DNA from: Caulobacteraceae bacterium
GTDB taxonomy: Bacteria > Pseudomonadota > Alphaproteobacteria > Caulobacterales > Caulobacteraceae
Length of the DNA: 64,000 nt
Reading direction: 5' to 3'
Assembly: GCA_027487945.1 (NCBI GenBank)
Contig: JAIYCQ010000042.1
Location: 1 to 64,000 of the forward strand
The position numbers and the translations under genes are program-made. The notes below the pieces were generated by a model. The model was not told where the DNA came from, searched no databases, and saw nothing but the letters and a program-made list of their open reading frames with translations. Below are positions 10,015 to 19,952 of this stretch, in pieces. Each line of letters begins with the position of its first letter. The stretch's first letter is position 1.

Positions 10015-10893
10015 ATGCTCTGGATCCCCGCCACCGTTCTCGCCACCGTCTTCCAGGTCGCGCGCAACGCCGCCCAGCGCAGCCTGATGGCCGGGGCCGG
10101 ACCGTGGGGCGCCACGCTGGTGCGGTTCCTGTTCGGACTGCCGTTCAGCCTCGTCTTCGTCGCTGTCGCGTTACTGTTCCTGCCGGTGGAGCCGGTCGTC
10201 TCGCCGACCTACCTGGCCTGGTGCGCGCTGGGTGGACTGATGCAGCTGGGCGCGACGGCGGCGCTGCTGACTGCCATGCAGCGCTCCAGCTTCGCGCTGG
10301 GAACGGCCTTCCAGCAAAGCGGGCTGCCGTTCGCGGCCATCCTGGGCCTGGTCATCTTCGGCGATCCCCTGACACCGCTTGCCTGGATGGGCATCGGGCT
10401 GGCGACGGCGGGGCTCGTCGCGCTGTCCTGGCCCAAACGGGGACAGGAGGCCGGCGACTGGACCGCCGCGGCGCTCGGAACGCTGTCCGGTTTCTGCTTC
10501 GCGATCTCGGCCAACGCCTTCCGGCAGGCCTCCATTGGTCTGGATGCGGACCATCCGATTCCCGCAGCCCTGATCACCGTGGCCGTGGTGCAGGCCATGC
10601 AGTCGGCGGCGCTGACTTCCTGGCTGGCGATTCGCGATCGGGCCGCCCTGACGGCGGCGGTCCGGTCGTGGCGGATCTCCATCGGCGCGGGGTTCTTCGG
10701 CGCGGCCGCCTCAGCCGGCTGGTTTATCGCGCTGGCCCTTGCGCCGGCAGGGCTTGTGCGGGCCGTGGGCGTGGTCGAGATGCCGATGGCGGCGCTCGCC
10801 GGACGTCGACTTTTCGCCGAACGGGTGAGCCTCGCGCAGTGGATACTCGGCGGCCTCACGGCCCTCGGAGTCGCCCTCGCGGCGCTCGGATGA
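10015..10893 (+). CDS. EamA/DMT-superfamily transporter
   Basis: This 292-residue inner-membrane protein has about ten hydrophobic helices arranged as two EamA-like halves (about residues 5-135 and 150-290). Helix patterns such as FQQSGLPFAAILGLVIFGDP and VGVVEMPMAALAGRRLFAERVSLAQW are typical of the second and last pairs of the family. Family members export amino acids or metabolites; the substrate here is unknown. The ATG at 10015 follows GGAGAGG. It is the first gene after leuA and may be read from it if the hairpin allows. Confidence 0.85.
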   Translation: MLWIPATVLATVFQVARNAAQRSLMAGAGPWGATLVRFLFGLPFSLVFVAVALLFLPVEPVVSPTYLAWCALGGLMQLGATAALLTAMQRSSFALGTAFQQSGLPFAAILGLVIFGDPLTPLAWMGIGLATAGLVALSWPKRGQEAGDWTAAALGTLSGFCFAISANAFRQASIGLDADHPIPAALITVAVVQAMQSAALTSWLAIRDRAALTAAVRSWRISIGAGFFGAAASAGWFIALALAPAGLVRAVGVVEMPMAALAGRRLFAERVSLAQWILGGLTALGVALAALG

Positions 10894-10898
10894 AAGCG

Positions 10899-10912
10899 GG
10901 TCTTAATAGACC
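10899..10912. other. Short palindrome upstream of mreB
   Basis: GGTCT, TAAT, AGACC is a perfect 5-bp-arm palindrome just after the EamA transporter stop, in the 178-base gap before mreB. It may be the base of a short terminator or a protein-binding site. I could not place an mreB promoter with confidence. Confidence 0.25.
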
Positions 10913-11071
10913 TTGAATTCAACACGTTCGCGGTGCAAACGGCGTGACATCAGCATGTTCAGCCGCTTCAGCGACGCTGCGCCCCGGGGGGGTGCGCTCG
11001 CGGTGTGGCGCCGGGCTTGCGGTACATCGCCTCGCCAGTCCCAAAACGCTCCTTTGACCCCAAGGCCCTGA

Positions 11072-12115
<1,044 letters not shown>

Positions 12116-12165
12116 CATCTTCAGGCTAGGTCGGGCGCTCGGGGGCGTGGCGACGGAGGTACGGG

Positions 12166-13278
12166 GTGCCGCTTCGGCAGGATCCGTTCGGTGAACTCAA
12201 GGTCCCGCTGACCTGGACGGCGGCGGTGGCCCTGATCGTCGCTGTCATCATTGGCGGCGCGATGCTGCTCAGTGACCGTCGCGAAACCTTCCAGACCGAG
12301 GCCTACGGGGCCGCGCGACAGGCGGTCGACACCGTCGCCGCGCCGGTCGGCGGCGTCGTCGCCAAGCCGGGCGAATGGACCGGCGACATCATGGGCTGGC
12401 TGGGCAGCTACTTCTTCACGGCAGGCGAGAACCGGCGGCTGAAGCGGGAGCTGGTGCTGCTGCAGCAGCAGGCCGACGAGGCTGTCCGGCTGAAGGACGA
12501 GAACGAGCGCCTGCGCGCTGTGCTGGGCATCCGCACCGATCCGCCGATTGAAATGGTCACAGCGCGGATCGTCTCGGACTCGCGCGGACCGCTGGCCAAC
12601 TATCGGCTGGCCAACGCCGGCGTCGAGGACGGCGTCGTCGTCGGCTTCCCCGTGCTGAGCGAGCGGGGCCTGGTCGGTCGCGTGGTCGGGGTGGCGCGCG
12701 GAGCCAGCAAGGTCCTGCTCCTGACGGACGCCGCCTCGAAGACGCCGGTCATGATCGACCGGACCAACGCCCGCGCCATTCTGACCGGCGACGGCGGCCC
12801 CAATCCGAGGCTGGAGTACCTGCGCGGTCGCGAGGCGATCCGGGCCGGCGATCGCGTGCTGACCAGCGGCGACGGCGGCGTGCTGCCGCGCGGCCTGCCG
12901 GTCGGGCGGGTGGTCAAGGGCCTGGACGGCCGCTGGCGGGTGGCGCTGGACGCCGACTCCGGCGCCATCGACTGGGTCCGCATCATGAAATTCCGCGACT
13001 ACGCCCAGCTGGTCGACCGCAAGGCGCTCGAGCAGACGCAGCTGCCGCCTGTGATCACGGAAAACCCCGACGACCGGATCATCCGCGCGCCGGCGCCGGC
13101 GCCGGCGCCGACGCCGAAGCCGAAGCCCGCCTCGCCGACAACGTCCGCGCCGCCTGCCTCGCCGCCCGCCGCCCGTCCGGCCGCCACCTCGCCGGCAGCC
13201 ACTCCGCAGCGTCCGACGCCGGCGCCCGCCGCCCGCCCGGCCGCGCCCGCCGCCGCGCCCCCCGGGGGCGGGCGATGA
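12166..13278 (+). CDS. mreC: Rod shape-determining protein MreC
   Basis: MreC is a bitopic periplasmic scaffold that links MreB to PBP2. The 370 residues start at a GTG (12166) preceded by GGAGGT. One transmembrane helix lies at about residues 13-35, then a coiled coil (ENRRLKRELVLLQQQADEAV in outline, about 85-120), then the beta-barrel MreC domain (about 125-275). The last 75 residues are a very Pro/Ala-rich tail (PAPAPAPTPKPKPA type), longer than in E. coli MreC and low in complexity. Its stop overlaps the mreD start. Confidence 0.95.
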   Translation: MPLRQDPFGELKVPLTWTAAVALIVAVIIGGAMLLSDRRETFQTEAYGAARQAVDTVAAPVGGVVAKPGEWTGDIMGWLGSYFFTAGENRRLKRELVLLQQQADEAVRLKDENERLRAVLGIRTDPPIEMVTARIVSDSRGPLANYRLANAGVEDGVVVGFPVLSERGLVGRVVGVARGASKVLLLTDAASKTPVMIDRTNARAILTGDGGPNPRLEYLRGREAIRAGDRVLTSGDGGVLPRGLPVGRVVKGLDGRWRVALDADSGAIDWVRIMKFRDYAQLVDRKALEQTQLPPVITENPDDRIIRAPAPAPAPTPKPKPASPTTSAPPASPPAARPAATSPAATPQRPTPAPAARPAAPAAAPPGGGR

Positions 13279-13790
13279 GTTTCTCCGCCGCGCGGCCCCT
13301 CGACCCGTGGCGCTGGATCGGCGTGCCGGCGCTGCTCTGCACGGGCTTCACCATCCTGTTCGCCTCGCCGCTGCGGGCCTGGGGCCTGCAGTTGCCGGAG
13401 CCGGTGTTCCCGCTGATCTGCGCGTTCGGCTGGGCCGTGATCCGGCCGTCGATCATTGCGCCGCTCACCCTGCTGGCCCTGGGCTGCTTCCTCGATCTGT
13501 TCTGGGGTGGGGCGATGGGCCTCTGGGGCGTGTCGCTGCTGGTCGCCTATGCCGGCACCCTGTTCATGCGAAACATGATGACCGGCCAGAGCCGGCCGAT
13601 GATGTGGGCCTGGTACGCCGGGGTCTGCGCGGCCGCTCTGGCGACCGGTTACCTGATCACCATGCTGGACGTTAAGGCTGCGCCGAACCTGATCGCGGTC
13701 TTCTGGCAGTTCCTGGCGACCAGCCTGCTGTACCCGTTCGCCCATCGCCTGATCGACCGCTTCGACGACGCCGACGTGAGGTTCCGTTGA
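13275..13790 (+). CDS. mreD: Rod shape-determining protein MreD
   Basis: This 171-residue polytopic membrane protein of the elongasome has about five hydrophobic helices and short loops, fitting MreD in size and position. The ATG overlaps the mreC stop (ATGA), and the gene overlaps mrdA by four bases. Sequence conservation in MreD is low, so the call leans on operon context as well as topology. Confidence 0.88.
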   Translation: MSFSAARPLDPWRWIGVPALLCTGFTILFASPLRAWGLQLPEPVFPLICAFGWAVIRPSIIAPLTLLALGCFLDLFWGGAMGLWGVSLLVAYAGTLFMRNMMTGQSRPMMWAWYAGVCAAALATGYLITMLDVKAAPNLIAVFWQFLATSLLYPFAHRLIDRFDDADVRFR

Positions 13791-15793
13791 GCGAGCCGAC
13801 GATCTTCTTCACCGAGGTCAATGAACGCCAGGGCGCGTTCACGCGTCGTGCGTTCCTGCTCGGCGGGATCACCGGCGTCGGGCTGGCGGCGCTGGGCGGA
13901 CGGCTGGTCCACCTGCAGGTCGTCGAGGCCCAGCGCTACCAGAAGCTCGCTCAGTCCAACCAGTTCAACTTCCGCCTCGTCCCGCCGCCGCGCGGCCTGA
14001 TCCTCGACCGCAACGGCGTGACCCTGGCGTCGAACCGTCCCAACTTCCGGCTGCTGGTCTCGCGCGAGACCGACACCGACGTCGAAGGCATCGTCGACAA
14101 GCTGGCCCAGCTCGTCCCGGTCGTCGGAGAGCGCCGTGAGCGCCTGATCCGCGACATCAAGCGGGCGCCGAAGAAGTCGCCGGTCCAGGTCATGGAGGAC
14201 ATGAGCTGGGAGGAGTTTTCGCGCATCAACGTCCGCGCCCCGGAACTGCCCGGCGTCACGGCTGACATGGGCGAGGTGCGGGTCTATCCGTTCGGGGGCG
14301 CCTTCGCCCATGTCATCGGCTATGTGGCCCGCGTCAACGACCGCGACATCAAGGCGGTCACCGACAAGGGGCTGACGATCGACCCGCTGCTCTACAATCC
14401 CGGCTTCCGCATCGGGCGGCAGGGCGTGGAGAAGGCCTTCGACATCGAGCTGCGCGGTCAGGCCGGCGCGCAGAAGCAGGAGGTCGACGCCCAGGGCCGG
14501 GTCGTGCGCAACGACCCGGAGGGCGACATCCCGCCGACGCCCGGCAAGGAAATCCGCCTCACCCTCGACGCCGACATCCAGCAGCGGGCGTTGGAAGTCA
14601 TGGGCGAGGAGAGCGGGGCCATCGTGCTGATGGACTGCCGCACCGGGGACCTGCTCTGCATGGCCTCGGCGCCCAGCTTCGACGCCAACCGGTTCGTCAA
14701 GGGCCTGTCCGGTCCGGAGTACAAGGCGCTGGCCGAGTACGAGCGCAAACCGCTCCTCGACAAGGTGATGAGCGGCACCTATCCGCCGGGCTCGACCTTC
14801 AAGCCCATGGTGGCCATGGCGGCGCTGGAGGCGGGCGTAGATCCGGAGGTGCGGATCAACTGCTCGGGCGGCTGGTACTTCGGCAACCGCACCTGGCGGT
14901 GTTGGGGCCGGCACGGCTCCCAGAACATGCACGAGGCGATCAAGAACTCCTGCGACATCTATTTCTACCAGACGGCGCTGAAGGTCGGCCCCGACGGCAT
15001 CGCCAAGGCCGCCAAGGCGTTCGGCTTCGGCCAGACCTTCGACATCGGCATACCGGGTCAGAAGAAGGGCATCGTCGGCTCGCGGGAGTGGAAGCGGAAG
15101 GCCAACCGCAATCCGGCCAACCGGACCTGGTTCCCGGGCGACACGGTCAACTACGGCATCGGGCAGGGTCTGATCGCGGTCAATCCGCTGCAGCTGGCGG
15201 TCATGACCGCGAGGCTGGCCAACGGGCGGAAGGCGCTGAGCCCGCGCCTGATCAAGTCGGTCGGCGGCGTCGAGCGGCCGCGGGGCGACGCCGCGCCGGA
15301 CCTGCCCTACGCGCAGGAGTTCATGGAATATGTCCGCGCCGGGATGATTGCGGTTGCCAACGACACCTCCGGCACCGCCTACCGCCAGAGCCAGCTGGGC
15401 CTGGGCGATATCCGCATGGCCGGCAAGACCGGCACGGCGCAGGTTCGGGTGTTCCGCGACGGGGAGTCGCGCAAGAGCGCCGGCTTCCGCTGGGGGCTGC
15501 GCGACCATAACTGGTACATCGCCTTCGCGCCCATCGAGGCGCCGCGCTACGCCATTTCAGTGCTGATCGAGCACGGCGGTCTGGGCGGGGGCACCGCAGC
15601 GGCCCCGCGGGCGCGCGAAGTCATGCGCATGGCGCTGCTCAAGGATCCCGAGATCAGAGCCCGCGTCGAGCAGCCCCTGCCGCTGCCGGAACTGGATCCC
15701 GCCGCCCCGATCGAGGGCGCCGCGCCTGAGCCGGCCATCGAGGGTGGGCCGCCCCCGCCGTCTCCCGCTCCCGCCCCCAAGGCTGCCCAATGA
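13787..15793 (+). CDS. mrdA: Penicillin-binding protein 2 (elongasome transpeptidase)
   Basis: This class B transpeptidase crosslinks lateral-wall peptidoglycan together with RodA. The 668 residues have an N-terminal membrane anchor (about 22-40), a PBP dimer/pedestal domain (about 55-225) and the transpeptidase domain. The active-site motifs are STFK (in GTYPPGSTFKPM), SCD and KTGT (in AGKTGTAQ). The start is a TTG overlapping the mreD stop (TTGA), which suggests translational coupling. The C-terminal 45 residues are Pro/Ala-rich, as in MreC of this operon. Confidence 0.95.
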   Translation: MSEPTIFFTEVNERQGAFTRRAFLLGGITGVGLAALGGRLVHLQVVEAQRYQKLAQSNQFNFRLVPPPRGLILDRNGVTLASNRPNFRLLVSRETDTDVEGIVDKLAQLVPVVGERRERLIRDIKRAPKKSPVQVMEDMSWEEFSRINVRAPELPGVTADMGEVRVYPFGGAFAHVIGYVARVNDRDIKAVTDKGLTIDPLLYNPGFRIGRQGVEKAFDIELRGQAGAQKQEVDAQGRVVRNDPEGDIPPTPGKEIRLTLDADIQQRALEVMGEESGAIVLMDCRTGDLLCMASAPSFDANRFVKGLSGPEYKALAEYERKPLLDKVMSGTYPPGSTFKPMVAMAALEAGVDPEVRINCSGGWYFGNRTWRCWGRHGSQNMHEAIKNSCDIYFYQTALKVGPDGIAKAAKAFGFGQTFDIGIPGQKKGIVGSREWKRKANRNPANRTWFPGDTVNYGIGQGLIAVNPLQLAVMTARLANGRKALSPRLIKSVGGVERPRGDAAPDLPYAQEFMEYVRAGMIAVANDTSGTAYRQSQLGLGDIRMAGKTGTAQVRVFRDGESRKSAGFRWGLRDHNWYIAFAPIEAPRYAISVLIEHGGLGGGTAAAPRAREVMRMALLKDPEIRARVEQPLPLPELDPAAPIEGAAPEPAIEGGPPPPSPAPAPKAAQ

Positions 15794-16944
15794 CCGCCAG
15801 CGCCCTGACCCGCCCCGGCGAACGCGACCGGCTGATCATCAAGTTCGCCGAGATCGACTGGACCTTCTGTTTCGTCCTCTGCCTGATCGCCGGGGCGGGC
15901 GCGCTGATCATGTTCTCCGCCGCCGACCTGTCCTGGACGCCCTGGGCGGCGGCGCACCTGATCCGCTTCGCGCTGTTCTTCGTGCTGATGATCGTCCTGG
16001 CCATGTGTCCGCTGACCCTCTGGTTCCAGGTCGCCTACCCCGTCTACATCGTCGCCCTGGTGCTGCTGCTCGGGGTCGAGTTCTTCGGTGATGTCTCGAA
16101 GGGGGCGCAGCGCTGGTTGCAGATCGGGCCGCTGCGGTTCCAGCCGTCCGAGATCATGAAGGTCGGCGTCGTGCTGGCGTTGGCCCGCTTCTATCACGGG
16201 ATGTCGGCCGACAGCGCCCGCGCCAGCTGGTGGCTGCTGGTGCCCGCCGCCCTGATCGCCATGCCGACCCTGCTGGTCGCCCACCAGCCTGACCTCGGCA
16301 CCTCGCTGCTGATCCTGTTCACCGGCGTGGCGATCATGATCCTGGCGGGCCTGTCCTGGAAGTTCATCGCCGCCGGCATAGCCGCCGTCGCGGTGGCCGC
16401 CCCGGTGATGTATTTCTTTGTCCTGCACGAGTACCAGCGCGCGCGTGTCGACGTGCTGTTCAATCCGGCGGCCGATCCGTCAGGGGCCGGCTACCACATC
16501 CTTCAGTCCAAGATCGCGCTGGGCGCCGGGGGGCTGATGGGCAAGGGCTTCGGGCTGGGCAGCCAAAGCCAGCTGAATTTCCTGCCGGAAAAGCACACCG
16601 ACTTCATCTTCGCCGCCCTCGCCGAGGAGTTCGGCTTCGCCGGCTGCTTCTCGATCCTGTTCCTCTACGGGGCGGTAATCTTCATGGCCCTGCGTATCGC
16701 CTCGATCAGCCACAGCCACTTCGGGCGGCTGGCCACGGCGGGGGTGACGGCGACCTTCGCGCTCTATGTGCTGATCAACGGCGCGATGGTGATGGGTCTG
16801 GCCCCGGTGGTCGGGGTGCCGATGCCGCTGCTCAGCTATGGCGGCACGGTCATGCTGACGGTGATGATCGGCTTTGGCCTGGTGCAGTCGGTCCGTGTCC
16901 ACCGCTATTCCGAGGTGACCGCCGGCCGTGGCGCGCTGCTCTAG
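15790..16944 (+). CDS. rodA: Rod-shape SEDS peptidoglycan polymerase RodA
   Basis: RodA polymerises glycan strands from lipid II during elongation, paired with PBP2. The 384 residues form about ten transmembrane helices. SEDS signatures include GAQRWLQIGPLRFQPSEIMK, the LVAHQPDLGTSLLIL stretch, the EKHTDFIFAALAEEFGF loop and the final LLSYGGTVML. The ATG overlaps the mrdA stop. It is distinguished from the ftsW copy in this window by its neighbours. Confidence 0.95.
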   Translation: MTASALTRPGERDRLIIKFAEIDWTFCFVLCLIAGAGALIMFSAADLSWTPWAAAHLIRFALFFVLMIVLAMCPLTLWFQVAYPVYIVALVLLLGVEFFGDVSKGAQRWLQIGPLRFQPSEIMKVGVVLALARFYHGMSADSARASWWLLVPAALIAMPTLLVAHQPDLGTSLLILFTGVAIMILAGLSWKFIAAGIAAVAVAAPVMYFFVLHEYQRARVDVLFNPAADPSGAGYHILQSKIALGAGGLMGKGFGLGSQSQLNFLPEKHTDFIFAALAEEFGFAGCFSILFLYGAVIFMALRIASISHSHFGRLATAGVTATFALYVLINGAMVMGLAPVVGVPMPLLSYGGTVMLTVMIGFGLVQSVRVHRYSEVTAGRGALL

Positions 16945-17008
16945 CGCGACGGAACCCGGCCGCCTCGCCGTTGAACGGGACGAGGGGCGCACAGGAGTAG
17001 TTCCAACC

Positions 17009-17437
17009 ATGAAGACGATCATTTTCGCGGCCGCCGCACTGGCCCTTTCCGCCGGCGCCGCATCGGCCCAGGGCATGGCGCGTCCGGACGCCAACGGCGA
17101 CGGCAAGGTCACCCTGGCCGAGTTCAAGACCAGCCGCGTGGCGATGATGATGCGCGCCGACGCCAGCAAGGACGGCAAGCTGTCCAAGGCCGAGATGGAA
17201 GCCGTGGGCGGCAAGCGCGCCGGCAAGGGCGGCGAGGACGGCAAGGGCGGAGCCGGCCGCATGTTCGGCATGATGGACGCCAACAGGGACGGCTTCCTGA
17301 CCGCGTCCGAAATCGAGAAGATGGTCGAGCGCCGCTTCTCGCGGATGGACGTCAACGGCGACGGGGCGTTGAGCGCCGCCGAGATGCAGGCCGGTCGCAA
17401 GGGGCCGATGGGCGGTCCGGGTGGCGGCGGTCGCTGA
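17009..17437 (+). CDS. Exported EF-hand calcium-binding protein
   Basis: This 142-residue secreted or periplasmic protein has a signal peptide (MKTIIFAAAALALSAGAASA) and AGGAG-type ribosome-binding bases upstream of ATG 17009. EF-hand loops are DANGDGKVTLAE (about residues 26-37), a degenerate DASKDGKLSKAE, DANRDGFLTASE and DVNGDGALSAAE. It ends in a Gly-rich GGPGGGGR tail. It stands 59 bases before an ECF sigma-factor gene on the same strand and may belong to that regulon. What it senses or buffers is unknown, though calcium is the likely ligand. Confidence 0.82.
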   Translation: MKTIIFAAAALALSAGAASAQGMARPDANGDGKVTLAEFKTSRVAMMMRADASKDGKLSKAEMEAVGGKRAGKGGEDGKGGAGRMFGMMDANRDGFLTASEIEKMVERRFSRMDVNGDGALSAAEMQAGRKGPMGGPGGGGR

Positions 17438-17496
17438 CACTCCGGCGCGAGCCGTCCCTCCGGGGGCGGCGGCGGGCTGGGGGGCGCGCCGTCGGA

Positions 17497-18054
17497 GTGG
17501 AGCTGCGATTGACGGGCAACGATCCCGATCAGGACCTGGTGGCGCGCGTGGGGCGCGGCGATCCGGCGGCCATCCAGGCCCTGGTGGCCCGCAAGCTGCC
17601 GCGCCTGTTGCAACTCGCCCACCGCATGCTCAACGACGCCGCAGAGGCGGAGGATGTTGCGCAGGAGGTCTTCCTGCGCGCCTGGAAACAGGCGCCGACC
17701 TGGGTCCCGGGTGCGGCCCGTTTCGACACCTGGCTGCACAGGGTGGCGATGAACCTCTGCTACGACCGCCTGCGACGCCGGCGGGAGCAGCCGATGGCCG
17801 AGCCGCCCGAACAGGTCGATCCTGGTCCGGCGCCGGACCGGAGGCTGCTGGCGGGCGACACCGGGAGCCGGGTGAACGCCGCGCTCGGCGCTCTGCCGGA
17901 CCGGCAGCGGGAGGCGGTGGTGCTGTGTCACTACCAGGAGCTGGGCAACATCGAGGCGGCCGGCCTCATGGGGGTTTCGGTCGAGGCGCTCGAAAGCCTG
18001 CTGGCGCGTGGTCGGCGGGCCTTGCGCGCGGCGCTGGCGGACCTCAGGGAGTAG
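17497..18054 (+). CDS. ECF-type RNA polymerase sigma factor
   Basis: This 185-residue alternative sigma factor has only regions 2 and 4. Region 2 is about residues 30-97, with EAEDVAQEVFLRAW as the core-binding helix and YDRLRRRR at the end. Region 4 is about 125-180, where the DRQREAVVLCHYQELGNIEA stretch begins and ALESLLARGRRALR is the recognition helix. The start is a GTG at 17497. The two following genes are a candidate anti-sigma factor and a periplasmic sensor, the usual arrangement for stress- or metal-responsive ECF systems. Confidence 0.9.
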   Translation: MELRLTGNDPDQDLVARVGRGDPAAIQALVARKLPRLLQLAHRMLNDAAEAEDVAQEVFLRAWKQAPTWVPGAARFDTWLHRVAMNLCYDRLRRRREQPMAEPPEQVDPGPAPDRRLLAGDTGSRVNAALGALPDRQREAVVLCHYQELGNIEAAGLMGVSVEALESLLARGRRALRAALADLRE

Positions 18055-18055
18055 G

Positions 18056-18481
18056 ATGATGACGTTCGAGAGGTTCCAGAGTCTGGCGGAGGCCTGGGGC
18101 GGCGCGATCGCTCGCTGGCCGGCCGAGGTGCAGGACGCCGCCTACGCCTTCATGGCCGCGTCGCCGGAGCAGGCGGACGCCGTCCTCGCCGAGGCGCGCG
18201 CCACCGACGCCCTGATGGATGCGGCGCCGGCCCTGTCCGCCTCCATCGCCCTGCGCGATCGCGTGATCGCCGCCGCCCCCGCCGCGCGCGCCCGGCGGTC
18301 ACGCCTCTGGCGCTGGATGACCGGAGCCGGCGTCGGCGCCGGTCTGGCCGCGGCCACCGCCGCAGGGGTGATGGCCGGGGTCAGCCTGTCCCTGGCCCAG
18401 GCGCCGCTCGGGGAGGACGAGGCCCTGCTCACCACCCTCTACGACACCGGCCTGGGTGAAGAGCTTGGAGGCACGACATGA
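18056..18481 (+). CDS. Putative anti-sigma factor, single-pass membrane protein
   Basis: This 141-residue protein starts at ATG 18056, one base after the sigma-factor stop. The N-terminal 80 residues are cytoplasmic and helical (FQSLAEAWGGAIARWPAEVQ), followed by an Ala-rich helix. One transmembrane segment covers about residues 88-112 (GAGVGAGLAAATAAGVMAGV), and about 30 residues are periplasmic. Size, topology and position fit an anti-sigma factor. I see no ZAS zinc motif (HxxxCxxC). Its stop overlaps the start of the next gene (ATGA). Function is inferred from context. Confidence 0.6.
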   Translation: MMTFERFQSLAEAWGGAIARWPAEVQDAAYAFMAASPEQADAVLAEARATDALMDAAPALSASIALRDRVIAAAPAARARRSRLWRWMTGAGVGAGLAAATAAGVMAGVSLSLAQAPLGEDEALLTTLYDTGLGEELGGTT

Positions 18482-19005
18482 AGGGGCGCTGGCTTCTGAC
18501 CGGCCTGGTCGTCTCGCTGGCCCTCAACCTGTTCCTCGTCGGCCTCGGGGTCGGCGCCCTGGTGTTTGGCGGCGGCAAGCGGGGATCCGAGGCCGAGGCG
18601 GTCGCGCCGCGCCGGGCCCCGATGTGGATGGCGGGGCGGGGTCTGTCGGAGGCCTACCGGCCCGCCTACCGTCAGGTGCTGGCGCGGGCGACGCGGGAGA
18701 CCCGGGCTGATCTGGTCGAGTCGCGCCGGCTGAAACGCCAGGCCTTCGACGCCATGGCCGCCACGCCCTATGACGCGCAGGCGGTCGCGGCCGACCTCGA
18801 GCGGGCGCGGGCCCTGGAGTTCAAGGCGCGCAGCCGTCTCGAGCGCGACATCAGCGCCTTCGCCGCGACCCTGCCGCCTGATGAACGCTCGGCCCTGTCC
18901 GAGTCCCTGCGCGCGGTCATGACCCGTATGGCGGCCGGTCGCCTGCAACAGATGCGCCGGCCGGAAGACGAGGGCGGGGGGCCGCCGCCGGGGCCGCCGG
19001 AGTGA
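18478..19005 (+). CDS. Periplasmic heavy-metal sensor-like protein (CpxP/CnrX, Metal_resist type)
   Basis: This 175-residue protein has an N-terminal membrane anchor (about 5-30, LLTGLVVSLALNLFLVGLGVG) and a periplasmic all-helical domain. The domain includes RQVLARATRETRADLVESRR, a long Arg/Ala helix, and RDISAFAATLPPDERSALS. This helical hairpin with the LPPDERxAL pattern is typical of the Metal_resist/Spy-like family, which includes the CnrX nickel/cobalt sensor. No His-rich metal site is visible, so the signal could be envelope stress rather than metal. It overlaps the candidate anti-sigma gene by four bases and ends in Gly/Pro-rich residues. Confidence 0.7.
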   Translation: MKGRWLLTGLVVSLALNLFLVGLGVGALVFGGGKRGSEAEAVAPRRAPMWMAGRGLSEAYRPAYRQVLARATRETRADLVESRRLKRQAFDAMAATPYDAQAVAADLERARALEFKARSRLERDISAFAATLPPDERSALSESLRAVMTRMAAGRLQQMRRPEDEGGGPPPGPPE

Positions 19006-19087
19006 CCGCGGTGCGGCGATAGGCCTTTCCTTGCGTGGGGATCAGCGCATCTACTGACGGCGCGCTCCGACAACGAAGAGGTTCTCC

Positions 19088-19948
19088 ATGTGCGATGACG
19101 ACATTCACTCGGGGCTGATCGTGGACCCGACCCTGTCCCGCCGGGGCTTCGGGCTGCTGGGCCTGGCAGCCGTCGGGGCGGCCGGCGTCGCCCGGGCGGG
19201 CGTCCCGGTGGTTGGGACCGACGTCGAGATAACCACGCCGGACGGCGTCTGTGACGCGGCGCTCTACTTTCCGGAGGGCAAAGGGCCCTGGCCCGCTGTT
19301 CTGATCTGGCCCGACGTGGTCAGCCTGCGTCCGGCCTTCCGCGAGATGGGACGTCGCCTCGCCGGGGAAGGGTATGTGGTGCTGGTTCCCAACCTCTACT
19401 ACCGCGTCCGCAAGGCGCCGGTGGTTGACGGCGCCTTCGACTGGAACAGGCCCGAGGACCGGGCCAAGCTGGGCGAACTCCGCAAGACGGTGACGCCCGA
19501 AGGGACCGACCGCGACGCCGTCGCCTATCTCGCCTTCCTCGACGGCCTGAAGCAGACCGACACCGGCCGGCGCGCCGGCGTGCAGGGCTACTGCATGGGC
19601 GGCCCGCTCTCGTTCCGCACCGCCGCCGCGGTCAGCGACCGGATCGGGGCCGTGGGCAGCTTCCACGGCGGCGGCCTCTACACCGACCAGCCGACCAGCC
19701 CGCACCTGCTGCTGACGAAGACCACGGCGGAGTTCCTGGTCGCCGTCGCCGATAACGACGACAGGCAGGACCCGACCATCAAGGACAGGCTGAAGGTCGC
19801 CATGGACGCCGCCGGCCGCCGGTCGGTGATCGAGGTCTACCCCGCCGGTCACGGCTGGTGCGTTCGCGGCAGCGCCGTCTACGATGAGGTTCAGGCTGAA
19901 CGCGCCTGGGCGGCCCTGCTGGCGATGTACAGGCGCGCGCTGGTCTAG
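19088..19948 (+). CDS. Dienelactone hydrolase family protein, Tat-exported
   Basis: This 286-residue alpha/beta hydrolase carries a twin-arginine signal (SRRGFGLLGLAAVGAAGVARA). The catalytic triad reads as Cys in GYCMGG (nucleophile elbow), Asp in AVADNDDRQ and His in PAGHGWC. The Cys nucleophile is typical of dienelactone hydrolases. The true substrate is unknown because the family is broad. The stop lies only four bases before the convergent stop of the PleC-like gene, with no room for a terminator between them. Confidence 0.82.
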   Translation: MCDDDIHSGLIVDPTLSRRGFGLLGLAAVGAAGVARAGVPVVGTDVEITTPDGVCDAALYFPEGKGPWPAVLIWPDVVSLRPAFREMGRRLAGEGYVVLVPNLYYRVRKAPVVDGAFDWNRPEDRAKLGELRKTVTPEGTDRDAVAYLAFLDGLKQTDTGRRAGVQGYCMGGPLSFRTAAAVSDRIGAVGSFHGGGLYTDQPTSPHLLLTKTTAEFLVAVADNDDRQDPTIKDRLKVAMDAAGRRSVIEVYPAGHGWCVRGSAVYDEVQAERAWAALLAMYRRALV

Positions 19949-19952
19949 GCCG

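Noticed and set aside
16951-16972. GGAAC...CGTT as an ECF-sigma promoter for the EF-hand gene
   Set aside because: The spacing is 13 bases, whereas ECF promoters of this type need about 16-17, so the match is probably accidental.
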